Positions 24,109 to 35,714 of a stretch of DNA of 64,000 bases are shown piece by piece (the stretch's first letter is position 1; the number at the start of each line of letters is the position of its first letter). The notes beneath the pieces are model-generated. The model saw only the letters and a program-made list of their open reading frames with translations. It ran no database searches and had not been told where the DNA came from. Both the position numbers and the translations under genes were made by a program. This DNA comes from Syncephalis fuscata (Eukaryota > Zoopagomycota > Zoopagomycetes > Zoopagales > Piptocephalidaceae). The stretch spans positions 248,001 through 312,000 of the forward strand of contig JAHLTZ010000002.1 of assembly GCA_025786725.1 (NCBI GenBank), written 5' to 3'.

Positions 24109-26351
24109 ATTGGATGTTAATAAAAATAGCAATTTGACCATCAAATCACCATATGATTAAATAATCAGATTATTTAATATCTTTCATCACCTGGCCCATG
24201 TTCAATAGATTGAGTATGTAGTTCAGTTACGCGAATGTTATTTAGCATAGTTGTTTGAACCCAAATTATACTAGCTGTTAATAAATTGTTTATAAATAAT
24301 AATAATTTAATAATGTTGAATGTCACACATTATGAGTGAGAGCTAATAATGTAATAAACAGGCAATAGGGTAATAGATCACACAGTTATACTTGATCAAG
24401 TTGGTAAATAATTGTTTATTTGTGCGTATGATTAAATAAAGACAAACTATCAGCGTGCTAATTATGGCTAGCTGTAGATTGTTCCTAGCAATAGTATGCT
24501 AATAGTTTGTCTCCATTCAGTTTGCAACTATAAATAAACTATCGCCTATCAGCTAAGGGTGACTGCTTGACGTCCGTTGTATAGTCACACGCATGTCACA
24601 TGAACAGGAATAGGTAATGGAGATGACTGTGCAGCATTGTAGCTACCGTTACTACCACTGCTACTACTGTTAGTGTTGTTGCACTTGCTATCAATTGCTC
24701 CTTCCCTAGCCTTGTAGGAATAGAAATATGCACAGCAACTATCGCTAGGTATGCATTGACCATAGTGCGTTTGATGAGCAAAAGGCCAGTGTAAATATGT
24801 CAGCAAGCAAGAATTGCTCACGCGGCCACACGCGCCCATCACCCATGGACGCCTTTGAACGCATGTACCAATGGCCATACGTCCATTGCAATGCGCACAG
24901 CTATCACGATGGCCGTTCCTTTTTCTTTCCTATTCCCCAACATACTTGTTATCGTAGACTACTTTTGTTGTCGTTTTTACTTTTAACCTTTCGTTGTAAT
25001 CTGAAGGTAAGCTGAAGGCTAACAGGGGCGTAACTGTTTGTTCAAAACGTTATCTTTATTGGTATTACGTGGCACACGATTGGCCTATCATTCATTATGG
25101 CGGTGATAGCGCGGTCTTTACTGATACGCCAGAGAATAGCGGCAGCAAACGACGACCATCCGATGGTTGGGGATAAATGGTTCCATTTAGAGACAGTGGT
25201 ATATGCGTGTAGGTGGTGTGATGTGTGCTGTGCGTGTACGAAGCGGCTATTTGTGGTGCCGGCAGCTCTATCTTCCCTCGCTATCTATCTGCTTAGAGAA
25301 GCATATGCGCATACGCCCACGTACACGATACTCACGGCTGGTGGCGCCCTACATAAACGGGACATTGTCACATAGCGGACTGCGAAAGCGGAGTTTTGCT
25401 TTTTTATATTTTACTTAAACAAAACCAGCGCGCAAACTGATTGTGTTTTCTGTGTAGTTTATTGCACAGAAGAGCATATCGTTTGCCGGCGTACTTGTAG
25501 TTATTGATTAGCTTGTGTTTATACTACTAAAATTATTGCCACTTCTGCTGTGATTGCTGCTGTTGCTATTACTACTACTAGTGTCACTACTGCTGCTAGT
25601 ACGACTATTAGTGTCGCTACTGCTGTTACTGTTACTACTGCTACTACTACTACTACTACTGCCGCCACTGCTGCCGGCCATCGGTCAACGCAGGCTTAAT
25701 CATTACTACATTTGTCTCTATACTGTATTCTCTACTGTCCTTTATTGTCGCCTCTGTAATCTGAGACGGCTTGCACAAATAGACACAAGACGAGGACGAA
25801 AGAAAAAGGCCCAACGGCTATCACCCCGTGTGCTTGTGTGCATGTATCGTATATTGTGTATGCCTACTTGTATAGGTTTCGTGTGTGTATACGTTAAAAC
25901 CTCAAACATTGCCAATTATCGTTACTGACCACTGTATTACCTTGGCATTTATGCTCAGTAGATTCAAGTTCATTTTAGTAAATCGAACTCGCCTCTGCTC
26001 TTTGCTTTGCGTGGACGTACAAGCGCGTATTGATAAATAGTCTGTCTGTAGCGTGTCGTCCATCTGTGTATTTTCCTATATTCCTTATTGTTTTTTAGTA
26101 TTTGCATTTAAATTAGCGTAATAAGCATTTCTATTGCTGTTTAATCATAATTGGTTCTTTTGTTGACGGTGTTAAAAATAACAACAACAATAATAACAAC
26201 AACAACAACAGCGACTATTACCGTCACTGTTGGTATCGTAATAACCGTCGCAGCATTATTATTTCCATTGTCGGCGCCATTTCCATTACTTCCCTCATTA
26301 TCATTATTATTACAACAATATAGTATTACTATTTAGCTTACGACGGCAACC
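24109..26351. other. Upstream region of the ankyrin gene, no gene assigned
   Basis: 24109-24540 is AT-rich. From about 24560 to 26340 the base composition is clearly less A/T-rich and includes (CTACTG)n-type repeats at about 25545-25675 and CAA/ATAACA repeats near 26170-26215. Several overlapping open frames exist on both strands (for example 24797-25015 and 25097-25375 plus, 24585-24878 minus), none recognisable. It may be a long 5' leader or promoter of the ankyrin gene. Confidence 0.4.
25545..25675. repeat. CTA/CTG trinucleotide repeat tract
   Basis: Imperfect ctactactgctgctact runs in the presumed 5' leader of the ankyrin gene. They create a leucine-rich frame that should not be taken as a protein. 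Confidence 0.75.
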
Positions 26352-28396
26352 ATGGTGGATGCAGCAGAGCTAAGTAATCATTTATCTGTACAGTCGGCGC
26401 ATTGGCACTCTCGCCGATCAGGCAATCGGACAAAAGGCCAATTAACTTATGGCGCCTCTTCAGCCTCGGCTTCCCTGCCGTCCTCTCCCCAGTTAAGGCC
26501 ACAAGAAACATTGTTACATGATTGTGTACCGTCTAAGCGCTTATCCTATAGCCATAGTGAACAATCATCTGCATTTCTACCTCGAAAGCTATGGCAACGT
26601 TCACCAACAACTGGCGCTACTTCTACATCATCAGGCATGATGGAAGACACAGTAATGTCCAACACTAGTGTGTTGGCAACTTCTATAGATTCAGCCAGCA
26701 CCACCACTACCACCGTTGTCGATATAGCCGCACCAAATGGCCGTAGCCGAAGGCGATCCATATTAAAATCATTGTTTTCCTCAGCAAACAATACAACTTC
26801 TTCATTAGCATCCAGTTCAGCTGGTACCTCCGGTAATAGCAATGGATCACACACACCGAATAGTATGCAACATGGCATTATCCCACTACGTAACCTTGGT
26901 CTACATCAAGGTGCAGCCACTGGCAATGTTGGATTAGTAAAATTTGCATTGGAATTGGGCCAGCCAGTCAATTCAGTTCTTAATGGTGTACTCCCTATTC
27001 ATGTAGCTTGTTGTAGCAATTCAGTGCAAACAGTTCAGATGTTACTAGATCATGGTGCCGATGTGAATGCACGCAGGTAATTAACAGAGCTTTATTACTG
27101 GAATATGACAATTAACAAAATGTGTATATATTCAGATATCCGCGAAAGTATAGTGGCGATCGTGTCATATTACCAGCCAAGGTTAACGCTAATGGCAGTA
27201 CTGCACTGCATTTTGCCGCTGCCAATGGGAATTTAGCGATTGTTAAACTGCTATTAAGCAGAAACGCCAACTGGAATTTACGCGATGGGTCTGGCCAAAC
27301 ACCGTTGACAGCTGCTCTATTACGTGGACATCCACATGTTGTCAAATTGATTCGTGCTTTTGAACAAGAAGGAGAATATGCGCTAGTAGATACATCTGAC
27401 AGTCCTCAAATACTACCGCCCACTATTACTATATTAACACGAAATAGCTATTCTTTAAACGCTAATCTGACGTCAGGTGGTTCGTTGGCTACAAATGAGT
27501 ATGAAACAATGAGTTTACACAGTAAATGTCCACCTATTTCTGAAGATGAAGTTGAGGAGATTATCGCCCATCCTCCAATAACACCACTACCAAGAAGTTC
27601 AAGCCTTCGCTCGACAAATGAATCGCTGGGCACTTCATTATCAACATACTCAACGGCCGATACACATAGCTCTGTAAAAAATACCCAACAACAAGCTGAA
27701 AAGCCTTTAGCAGGCGATAACAAATCTCCTAGTCTGGCAGCTCGTTTCTTAATCGGTACATTAGCTGCTGGTTTTGGCAAAACAATGCGTCGTTGGTCAG
27801 TACCTAATGGCGAAATAGGCGTTGCATCCAGCCCAACATCAACCAATGAAACCGATCTTAGTACGACACCATCACCTCATTCTACGCATCAGCACTTGTC
27901 GCAATGGAACAAAGAAGAAACACAATCCGGCCTACTAAGCGTGCTAAATGCTAGCACGAATAATCGTGAAAATAATGTGTCCCATGCCGCTGATGCCCCT
28001 GATATTAGATTAACTCAATCTATGCCACCCTCGCCTACTACAATCAAAATGCCACTATCAACGCTGGGACGTCGATCTGACACTGACCCGACACCCGACA
28101 GACCAGTAACACCAAAACGTATTCCATCAAAACTATCAAATTCTATGCTGGCGTCTGCTATGCAATCCGCCGCAGACAAGGAGAATTTGGCAAGCGATGC
28201 TGCATCTTTATCTCTCTCTACGGATGCAAAAAGCATAATGTCGGGCGCATCAATTTGTTCCTCAAACTCTGGCCTGACACCAGGATGGCGACAACGATTC
28301 AGCACAACAGTACTTCAAAGTCGTCGTCGTTCAGATACAGACCCATCGGAAACACGACGCTCGCTGCTACCAGGCCTGCTCTTCCGTCGTTATTAA
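26352..28396 (+). CDS. Ankyrin-repeat protein with Ser/Thr-rich tail
   Basis: Two exons (26352-27076 and 27136-28396; AG|GTAATT donor, TTCAG acceptor) give 661 aa. The start is the first ATG, in accATGg context. The N-terminal 180 residues are Ser/Thr-rich and low complexity. Ankyrin repeats follow: GAATGNVGLVKFALELGQPVN, GVLPIHVACCSNSVQTVQML, then GSTALHFAAANGNLAIVKLL and GQTPLTAALLRGHPHVVKLI. The long tail holds repeated basic-Ser-Asp-Thr-Asp motifs (RRSDTDPTPDRP, RRSDTDPSETRR, RRWSVP) that look like kinase sites. This suggests a cytoplasmic scaffold or signalling protein, function unknown. Both exons are open with no internal breaks. Confidence 0.85.
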
Positions 28397-28851
28397 CCAT
28401 GAAAATCTACATTATTGTACATATGTTTTACTTGTGCTGTTGTCAACTGTAGATAGTTGCAATTTTTCTTGACTCAAATAACGTCTACTTTTATTGCTTT
28501 TTTTCGTTATGTTCTCATTGCTTTATTATTTTGTGCTTCTACAATTACACTCTTCCTTTGCGTGTGTTATCAGAATCAATTAGTTGCGCTGCTGTTTATA
28601 TTCGTGATTACTACCCGTCTTGTAGTATTTTTGCATTTTATTATGCTTAACAACATATATCTATGACAGTATTATATTTACAAATATCCAATATATAAAT
28701 AAAACATTTTAATGGATTATTATGTCTATATAATGTACATCTAGCTAATCAATAATTGACAAGCAGACAACTAATGGAACATATTGCACAGTTGCACTAA
28801 TTGAACATAACATGAATTTATTTGAGTAACCATTGGTAATTTGTAGATCCG
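28397..28851. other. Convergent intergenic spacer
   Basis: T-rich 3' flank shared by the ankyrin gene (+) and secreted-protein copy 2 (-). No further gene was seen. Confidence 0.5.
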
Positions 28852-29992
28852 CTATTTTTCAGTTTTATCCAATAGCATTGCATCGAGTGTATTTGCAAAT
28901 TGCTTTAATAGTCCATGATCCAATATAGACATATCTGGAGGACTAAGCAATTTACTAAAAGAATCCCAGTTGTATTTACGATTATCATAATCCTTAAGGT
29001 GGTATACTATTGCAATTCTTGTGTTATAAGGAACAAGGTAAAAGCTATTTGTCATAACAAACTCATTTGTTTCCTTAATTTTGATTAGTTCTTTTCCTAC
29101 TGGAATAGCATTATTGAAGTTGATAAAACATGGCTTGTATTCGCCATTTTCGCTTTCAGAATGCAAATATCTAGTAATGTCATTAATATAAGCATCGGCA
29201 ATAAATGTATACTTGCTGTCAAAATCCATATGAGCATACCATCCCGCCTCTTTTATAGCCTTTAAGCCTAGTAGCAATTTAATATACAACATATAAATAA
29301 TAAAAAGCTGTACCTAATCCGATATTCTGCCATAAAGATTTTACATGCTGTTCAGTGCTAGAATTAATTCAAGTTAGAATGTCATATGCTATGTCAAACT
29401 AATATTGTTGCGTTTTCATACCCGTAGAATGAATCAGCAAATCGTTTATATGTCTGTTCACATTGGCCTGGTATGATATAGCATCTATTTCCAGAAATGT
29501 AAAGCTGCTTTCAGGTACAGGAACCGAAAACTTATCACTTTTAAATAATGGAGAATGTGCCATTAAATCCTATGATGACAATGCTTGTTAGTCCTTGCCT
29601 ATCTACTGCCAAATAAAACGTGCCTTGTATACTTGAAAAGCATTATTGCTTGGACTTGAATATGTTCCACATGCAAGTGTAATAGGCTGGCTATGCTGCG
29701 TCCCTTTGATATAGTGAACACCATCAACTTTGTATGGGGGTTTCGTAAAATGGATACCATGTATGGTAAATGGGCTCTTTGGATCGTTGTTTTCAAAACC
29801 CATAAATTCTACATAAAAGTAAGTTTAGCAAATAGCATAGATAGTATGTAGTAGACATTTACTGATGGGCTCAGGTTCAGGCTTGGATTTAGATGTAGAT
29901 TTGGATAAACCTGGCATGCCATTAACAGGAGCAACTTGGGCAATTGATACTAGCATGAGTGCAGTAACAGTGGCAGCAATAATTGATTTCAT
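28852..29992 (-). CDS. Secreted protein of unknown family, copy 2 (frameshift in exon 3)
   Basis: Inverted paralogue of the gene at 9754-10896, with the same signal peptide (MKSIIAATVTALMLVSIAQV) and the same five-exon plan (exon 1 29863-29992, exon 2 29633-29808, then exons 3-5 down to stop at 28852). Promoter and exons 1-4 are almost base-identical to copy 1. Here exon 3 has lost one T (catttctgg versus catttcttgg, near 29494), which ends the frame soon after unless it is an assembly error. Exon 5 is fully open without the compensating indels seen in copy 1. Its last 70 codons differ strongly from copy 1 but keep landmarks such as NSF-LVPY, QFAN-LDAMLL and KTEK. Confidence 0.65.
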
Positions 29993-30079
29993 TGTAAATA
30001 TGGCTATGTCAAGATTTAATTGTTGAATAAAAGGCGTATTTTCATTAAACTAGTATGTAAAAAAGTATGATGTGATGGT
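29076..30079. repeat. Right arm of 1-kb inverted repeat
   Basis: Reverse-complement partner of 9667-10672. The two arms are about 18.4 kb apart and enclose the ABC transporter, E2, IPI3 and ankyrin genes. Similarity fades upstream of about 30079. Confidence 0.9.
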
Positions 30080-31500
30080 TGAACACATTCAAATTTACAT
30101 TTCCGAGTAAGAAACTGCAAAAAGGGCGCATGGAATCAACCAAAAGCAACAATCTCTGATATTCCAATATGGAATTTGAAATATAAATGCTTTAAAGCAG
30201 TATTTCCATTTTTATTTATAGATATTGAATAGTACAGAACGGACAACACGTGGCTTATTGTACCAATATCATGTTTTGCATAGTTGTTATTTTTCAAACA
30301 TAGACATCAAAAGAAAGCAGACATATTTATTTGAGCAATGCTAAAAATGAGACATTTTTTATTGCTATTGGCCAGAAATCAAATAAAAATGCTAAAAGTT
30401 TGAATGCACATTTTAATATACTTTGTAATTGATCTGCAATTGTGTAGTTTTCTAAAACAAAACAAATCATTGTTATTGGTGAAACTAGCACTTTAGTTTA
30501 AATATCATAATAGACATGAGTGTAAGTATACTTGCATAAATGTTATAACATTAAAACAAACTGGTAACAAATCACGCAACAAATAAGTACAGTGAGTAAA
30601 ATGACATGAATCAATGGTCCATTGTTTAGCTATCAATTCAACCATATAGCCAAGTTTCTATCTAGATGTAATGTTGTGTTTGCTATTTTAAAACAAATAG
30701 GCTGTGACGCTGCTTTAGATTTCAAACTTTATTACCAATGTTATTTCGGTTGAACTATTGAAATTGATGCCGTATAAGCAAATTCTATACAAAATGGCTG
30801 ACTATGAATATATAGGGCTGGCATTGGACTACTATGTGTATATCATCACTTCTAGTAGTACATAATGCATCCTCGCGTTAATAGTATTATCCTGATATCT
30901 AACACAGCTGTCTTTATTGCGCAATATGACATTAATGTTTTATCTCAATGATTTATTTGCTTTTTGTTATTTATTTTAAACATTTTAGATTGTTATAATA
31001 TCTTCTCTCGGATATCATAGCAGTTGTATCCTATGTTGAATTATAAAGATAAGAGCATATGACAGAAATATTTGGGGAATAATCACATGTAAATATAAAT
31101 AGTTATACCAATTGCTTAAATTATTATAAATATTTGAGTAGAACAAGTATCAGTATCAAATTTTTATTGTTAGTAATGAAGCAAGTTAGTCACTATTATT
31201 TATTATTTTCAAGTGTAGTATTGACATTGTGTATTTTATAATAGCAACCAACAAATGCACCAAACAATTTAGATAATTTTGGCGATAACAACGTATCAGA
31301 TTTAAAACTAAAGTAATTATTTCTCAAATCCGGTTATTGGGCAGAGGGCCATGGCATACAGACTAGATTGACAATACTGCCGTCGATAATTGTGGTCAAC
31401 TATACAGTAACAGCTTTCTAGCAAATTCAACTGTCGAGCACCCGATACTACAGCTTGAATTGACTGTAGGTTATTACAGTTTTAATTTTGGCTAAGTGGC
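30080..31500. other. AT-rich intergenic stretch
   Basis: About 1.4 kb without a recognisable gene or repeat. At 31503-31635 a plus-strand open frame (MTVYPQEDARIEGLRFLKAW) ends in a GTATCA donor-like site and may be an upstream exon of the relic that follows, but it shows no known motif. Confidence 0.4.
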
Positions 31501-31716
31501 ATATGACTGTTTATCCACAAGAAGATGCACGTATCGAGGGATTACGATTTTTAAAGGCTTGGCTCGGCTCTGATGATTTTCATCGTCAAGTAGTTATACA
31601 GATTCAATACTTAGGCCGAGTCGACAGCATTGAGGTATCACACAATAAACTTTAGTTATTTACCTTGCCATTATATTTGCGCATGGATATCAGTACTCAA
31701 CAAACGGTTATTTAGC

Positions 31717-32008
31717 GCTACCCAATTAATCAAGAAACAAATTATATGGCCGGTAATTTAAAAATTATCACCAACTTTGGCAGTCTTGATAACACTGCCT
31801 CGGCTGAGACATCAGCTATACAAGCAGAAATAGCAAGCAATCTATATGTAACTCAATTTGGCAGCGGTGGGGGTGGACAAAACTGCGCCGGATGGCTGAT
31901 TACTGGCTCGCATACGCACGTTGTTTGCATGACCTACAAACTTGGAATTTGGTGGTCCTGATGGCAAAACGCTGTTTATCACTGGTCGTAGAACTGAAGC
32001 AGCTGGTA
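31717..32008 (+). pseudogene. SMP-30/gluconolactonase-like fragment
   Basis: After an acceptor (TTATTTAG) the sequence encodes FGSLDNTASAET, ASNLYVTQFGSGG, then in other frames VDKTAPDG and TNLEFGGPDGKTLFITGR. These are consecutive landmarks of the C-terminal half of the SMP-30/gluconolactonase (SGL) beta-propeller family. At least two frame changes and a stop interrupt the reading, and the N-terminal propeller blades are absent. It is a decayed gene fragment with no complete copy in the window. Confidence 0.65.
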
Positions 32009-32521
32009 ATAGTACTTTGATTAAATGAATAATATTGAAATATTAAATCCAGGAGATGTCTAGTCTGAATTGCAATAAAATCTTAATTAGCTAGTATTGC
32101 ATAAACTAGTATTACAAATTCTAGCAATATGAGCATCAAATGGAAATAATATAGATGGATAGAAGATATATACATACTGAATAATAAATCTACAATGATG
32201 AGTATTTTGATGACTAATCTCACCCATTGTCCATCACCATGTTCAATAGAAAAAGTTTTAGTTTAATAAAGCAATAATAATAATAGTAAAATCTACAATT
32301 AAACAGTACTTTATTCATCAATAAACCAGTATAACAATTATGGAGATATATTGGTGTTTGGTTACTTCATAGGCATGGCCGTGTAACATGCCCTTTTAAA
32401 TATCTAATGTTAATGCAAATTTTCATATCGATTTATTCTGCTTCTATCGCTTAGTCATTTATTATTGTAACAACAGCGAGCAACATACACTTTTGATTTA
32501 CTGTACTCACATTTAACACCA
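32009..32521. other. Intergenic, contains one MITE arm
   Basis: AT-rich. 32166-32249 resembles one terminal arm of the foldback element at 23713-24108. The rest is the promoter side of the MFS transporter. Confidence 0.5.
32166..32249. repeat. Solo terminal arm of MITE-like element
   Basis: It shares atctacaatg-tgagtattttgatgactaat and the end catgttcaatag with the right arm of the element at 23713-24108. The opposite arm is missing, so this is a truncated copy. Confidence 0.6.
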
Positions 32522-34391
32522 ATGTCTCTTCTATCTTACGAAGAACCGGTAGCTCCGGGAACAAACAGCGAATCTGTGCCAACAATTACCGTTAAACAAG
32601 CTACACCTCTTCCAAAACGGCAGCTAATAGTTGTTTTTTGTGCTCGTTTGGGTGAACCAATATCGTTTACTGTTATATTTCCATTTGTCTATTTTGTAAG
32701 TGCAATTTTTACGGCTTGTTAATATACTAACGCACCCGTTCAATGTATTAGATGGTAGATATCTCATAGTTGTAAAATATCTAAACACTTACTCTATGTT
32801 AGATTAAAGACTTTCATATTAGTGATGATTTAAAGGAAATTGGTTACTACGCTGGCTTTCTAACATCTTCTTTTGCAGTCGCTCAGTTTTTCTGTAGTAA
32901 ATATTATATATCTATAAACACATTGTACGGCTAAATAGTTGACTATTTACTAATTAATAGATTTACCATGGGGCTATTTGTCGGACCGAATAGGCCGCCG
33001 ACCCGTTATTCTAGCTGGATTGTTAGGCACCACTATTTGTTCAATATTATTTGGTCTAAGTAAATCGTTCCTATGGGCTCTTGTTACCCGCAGCATGAGC
33101 GGCTTGTTAAACGGCAATGCTGGCGCTATGCAAAGTCTTTTGGGCGAGATTACCGACGAGACAAATCAAGGTAGTGTTTACAGTGATTGTAAGCAATTAC
33201 ATAACCATTTGCTATCTAGCACGTGCGTTTACTCTTGTTCCAATGAGCTGGGGCATTGGATGTTTTGTTGGACCGATTATTGGAGGGCTATTGTCGAATC
33301 CGGTTGATAAGTATCCAGCGTTATTTGGCGACAATGCTTTTCTACGTGAATATCCATTCTTCTTACCTTGTGCGGTGTGCGCATGTATGACATTTGCCGG
33401 TTTTATTTGGTCATTTTTCTGTTTGGAAGAAACCTTGAATCGTAATATCGGTCAAAATAACCCAACCGAGTCGGATAAAGTGGTGGTCAACAGCAGTGCT
33501 AATGAATCTAGTCCATTACTCGGTACAGTCCATAATCTAACGTATACTGATACTGGCACTGGTGAACATTCTGCTAATCAAGAAAGTTTGCTAACAATAT
33601 CACAGCAAACAGCAATTGTACAAACGCTAAATGAAGATTCGGTCATCGTATATCCAACGGAGCAAGCCAGTTTTATTCCACTTAATTCTTGGATGCCGAT
33701 AATTGCCGGTAGTTCACTTGCTTTCCAAGCAATTGTTTTTGAAGAAATTTTTCCCATATGGGCTGCCACTCCTATCATCTTTAATGGTCTTTCATTGGCA
33801 GCAAATGAGATTGGAACGATACTTTCCATTGCTGGCGCTTATATGCTCATCATACAGCTATTTGTCTTTCCTTTTTTAGAAAAAAAACTTGGTGCGCATC
33901 GACTATTTGGTATTGCAATGATCTGCTACACGCCAGCTCTGTTTATATTTCCTTGGATATCACAGCTGGCTGGAGCACCTGGTGATGAAACTACGCCACG
34001 TCTACTAATGTGGACATGCTTATATCTAATTTTAGGCTGGCAGATTACATGCAACACTATTAGCTTTACAGCCTGGAGTTTAGTAGTATGTGCTATATCC
34101 GCTTAATTAACATATTTTAATTATTTATTCAAATAGTTATTGGTAACAGCGCGAGACAGCGGCGCACTCGGGACGGTAAATGGCGTTGGAGTGGCCATGC
34201 AATCGTTGGCTCGTGCTATTGGGCCAGCACTTGGTGGCGCGGTATGGAGCTGGTCGTTGCAGCATGGACTACACTATCCATTTAACTATACGCTGGTCTG
34301 GAATATAATAGGATGTTCCTGTTTTATTACAGCACTTGCAGTGTTCCGTATAAAATCAAAAAGGTCAACAGCGACAACAACACAGCCATAG
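32522..34391 (+). CDS. Major facilitator superfamily transporter (ZIF1/YCR023C-like)
   Basis: Five exons (32522-32695, 32803-32896, 32961-33170, 33220-34082, 34137-34391) give 531 aa with about twelve membrane segments. It opens with a hydrophilic N-terminus and the family start CARLGEPISFTVIFPFVYF. IKDFHISDDLKEIGYYAGFL follows, then the MFS loop 2-3 motif GYLSDRIGRRPVIL, GLLNGNAGAMQSLLGEITDE and GCFVGPIIGGLLSNP. A Ser/Thr/Glu-rich central loop separates the two halves; the second half carries GTVNGVGVAMQSLARAIGPALGG. These features match the fungal group related to plant zinc-induced facilitators. The substrate is unknown; small-molecule/proton antiport at the plasma or vacuolar membrane is likely. 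There are no frame breaks. Confidence 0.9.
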
Positions 34392-35051
34392 CAACACTAA
34401 TAGATTGTCCAATTTGCTTAAAACACTGGTTTGTTAATAAACAGTTGCATTTTTATTATTATCATGCTAGCTAGACAGCATGAATAAATGATCAGCTGTT
34501 CTATAATGTATAGTGATATCCCAGGAATAATTCACAATAAAATAAATGTAACTCAGTAGATGGAATGAATAAAGTATGCTAAATCGATAAGGAATAGAAT
34601 ATAGCCAATATGTCATAAAAATATATGTAGTAATAGGAGTATACACTGGGAATGGCATATGTCGATAGAGTATATGTTTTGCGTGATAAGCAACAGGGGC
34701 CCATCAGATGTTTATTAGTGTAATAGCATTAACAGAGATAAATAATACAGCTAATTGAATACGTCATTGGCATTGTTACTAAAATAGATGGTGTTGCAAA
34801 GTTGTATAGGATGTAGTTAACTGTAGCATGCTAGTGTTTTAATACAAATTAAATTACAATAGTGTTATATGTATAGAAAGTTGCAAATATATTGACCATC
34901 GCAACTAAAATGCACAGATTGTTATACGACAATAGCGCTTCTGCATTAACTGGCTTTCAATTATCTCAATAAACTACTCGTTAAATATTAATTGCATAAC
35001 CATAGTAGTAACATGTAACTGCTAACACAACAGCTGATGCTCAGTTTATAA
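34392..35051. other. Convergent intergenic spacer
   Basis: About 660 bp of AT-rich 3' flanks of the MFS transporter and the four-pass membrane protein. Nothing else was recognised. Confidence 0.5.
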
Positions 35052-35714
35052 TTACATAAAATTTTGTTGCGACCTAAACAGACCGTACATACACAACGCT
35101 ATGACGGCAAACCAGTCAAGGATCCATCCAGCTGTTGCCATGTAGAAACCAGAGCCAAAACTAGTACCGAAGTAAAATCGTGCCGACATTTCTCGTAAAT
35201 AATGAATAATCCCCGTTGCAAACATGTAACAAAGTGCTATTATAACAATAAATACATGTTGTCAATCGCTTTGTAGCAACCTACCGTGTGCTGCAAATAA
35301 AGCAGTAATTGATTTCCAGGCGCGTTGTTGACGAGCGCGCGAAGTTGCGCACAAAACGCCAAATATTTCGGCCAGTATAAGTATACCTAAAGCAGCCCCG
35401 GCCATGGCAGCAAAGCGAGCGGCCCTCCAGCAGCCGCAGAAATTGAACTTGTATCCTAGAACTGGTCCACTACTACTGCCGCTGCTGTCCAATTGAAGAA
35501 CGTCATCCTCATCGCAATCTCCTTGCGATTCCTGTGGAAAGGCTCGACAGTTGCCAAATGCACTGCAGCTCACCCCAAGTCCATAGGTTACTTCAAGGCC
35601 AAACGGTGCTGGTGCCGATACTATAAGCCAGCGCAGATCGAAAAGAGAGGTCAATGTAAGTCCATAGACCAATAGAAAGTAGAAGGCAGTAGTAACATAT
35701 ACGATTTGGAACAT
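35052..35714 (-). CDS. Four-pass membrane protein, claudin/Sur7-like topology
   Basis: Two exons (35285-35714 and 35052-35236) give 204 aa. The four hydrophobic segments are VYVTTAFYFLLVYGLTLTSL, FAAMAGAALGILILAEIFGV, SITALFAAHALCYMFATGII and FYMATAGWILDWFAVIALCM. The large first extracellular loop has several cysteines (GLGVSCSAFGNC and a later CGC) and an acidic/Ser stretch. That layout resembles PMP22/claudin and fungal Sur7-type tetraspans, but no diagnostic motif was identified. The splice (CACG|GTAGGT, then TATAATAG) keeps the frame and completes TM3. The role is unknown; a plasma-membrane domain or cell-cortex protein is a reasonable guess. Confidence 0.75.

Noticed and set aside
25554-25928. 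Leucine-rich plus-strand frame
   Set aside because: Produced by the CTA/CTG repeat tract.
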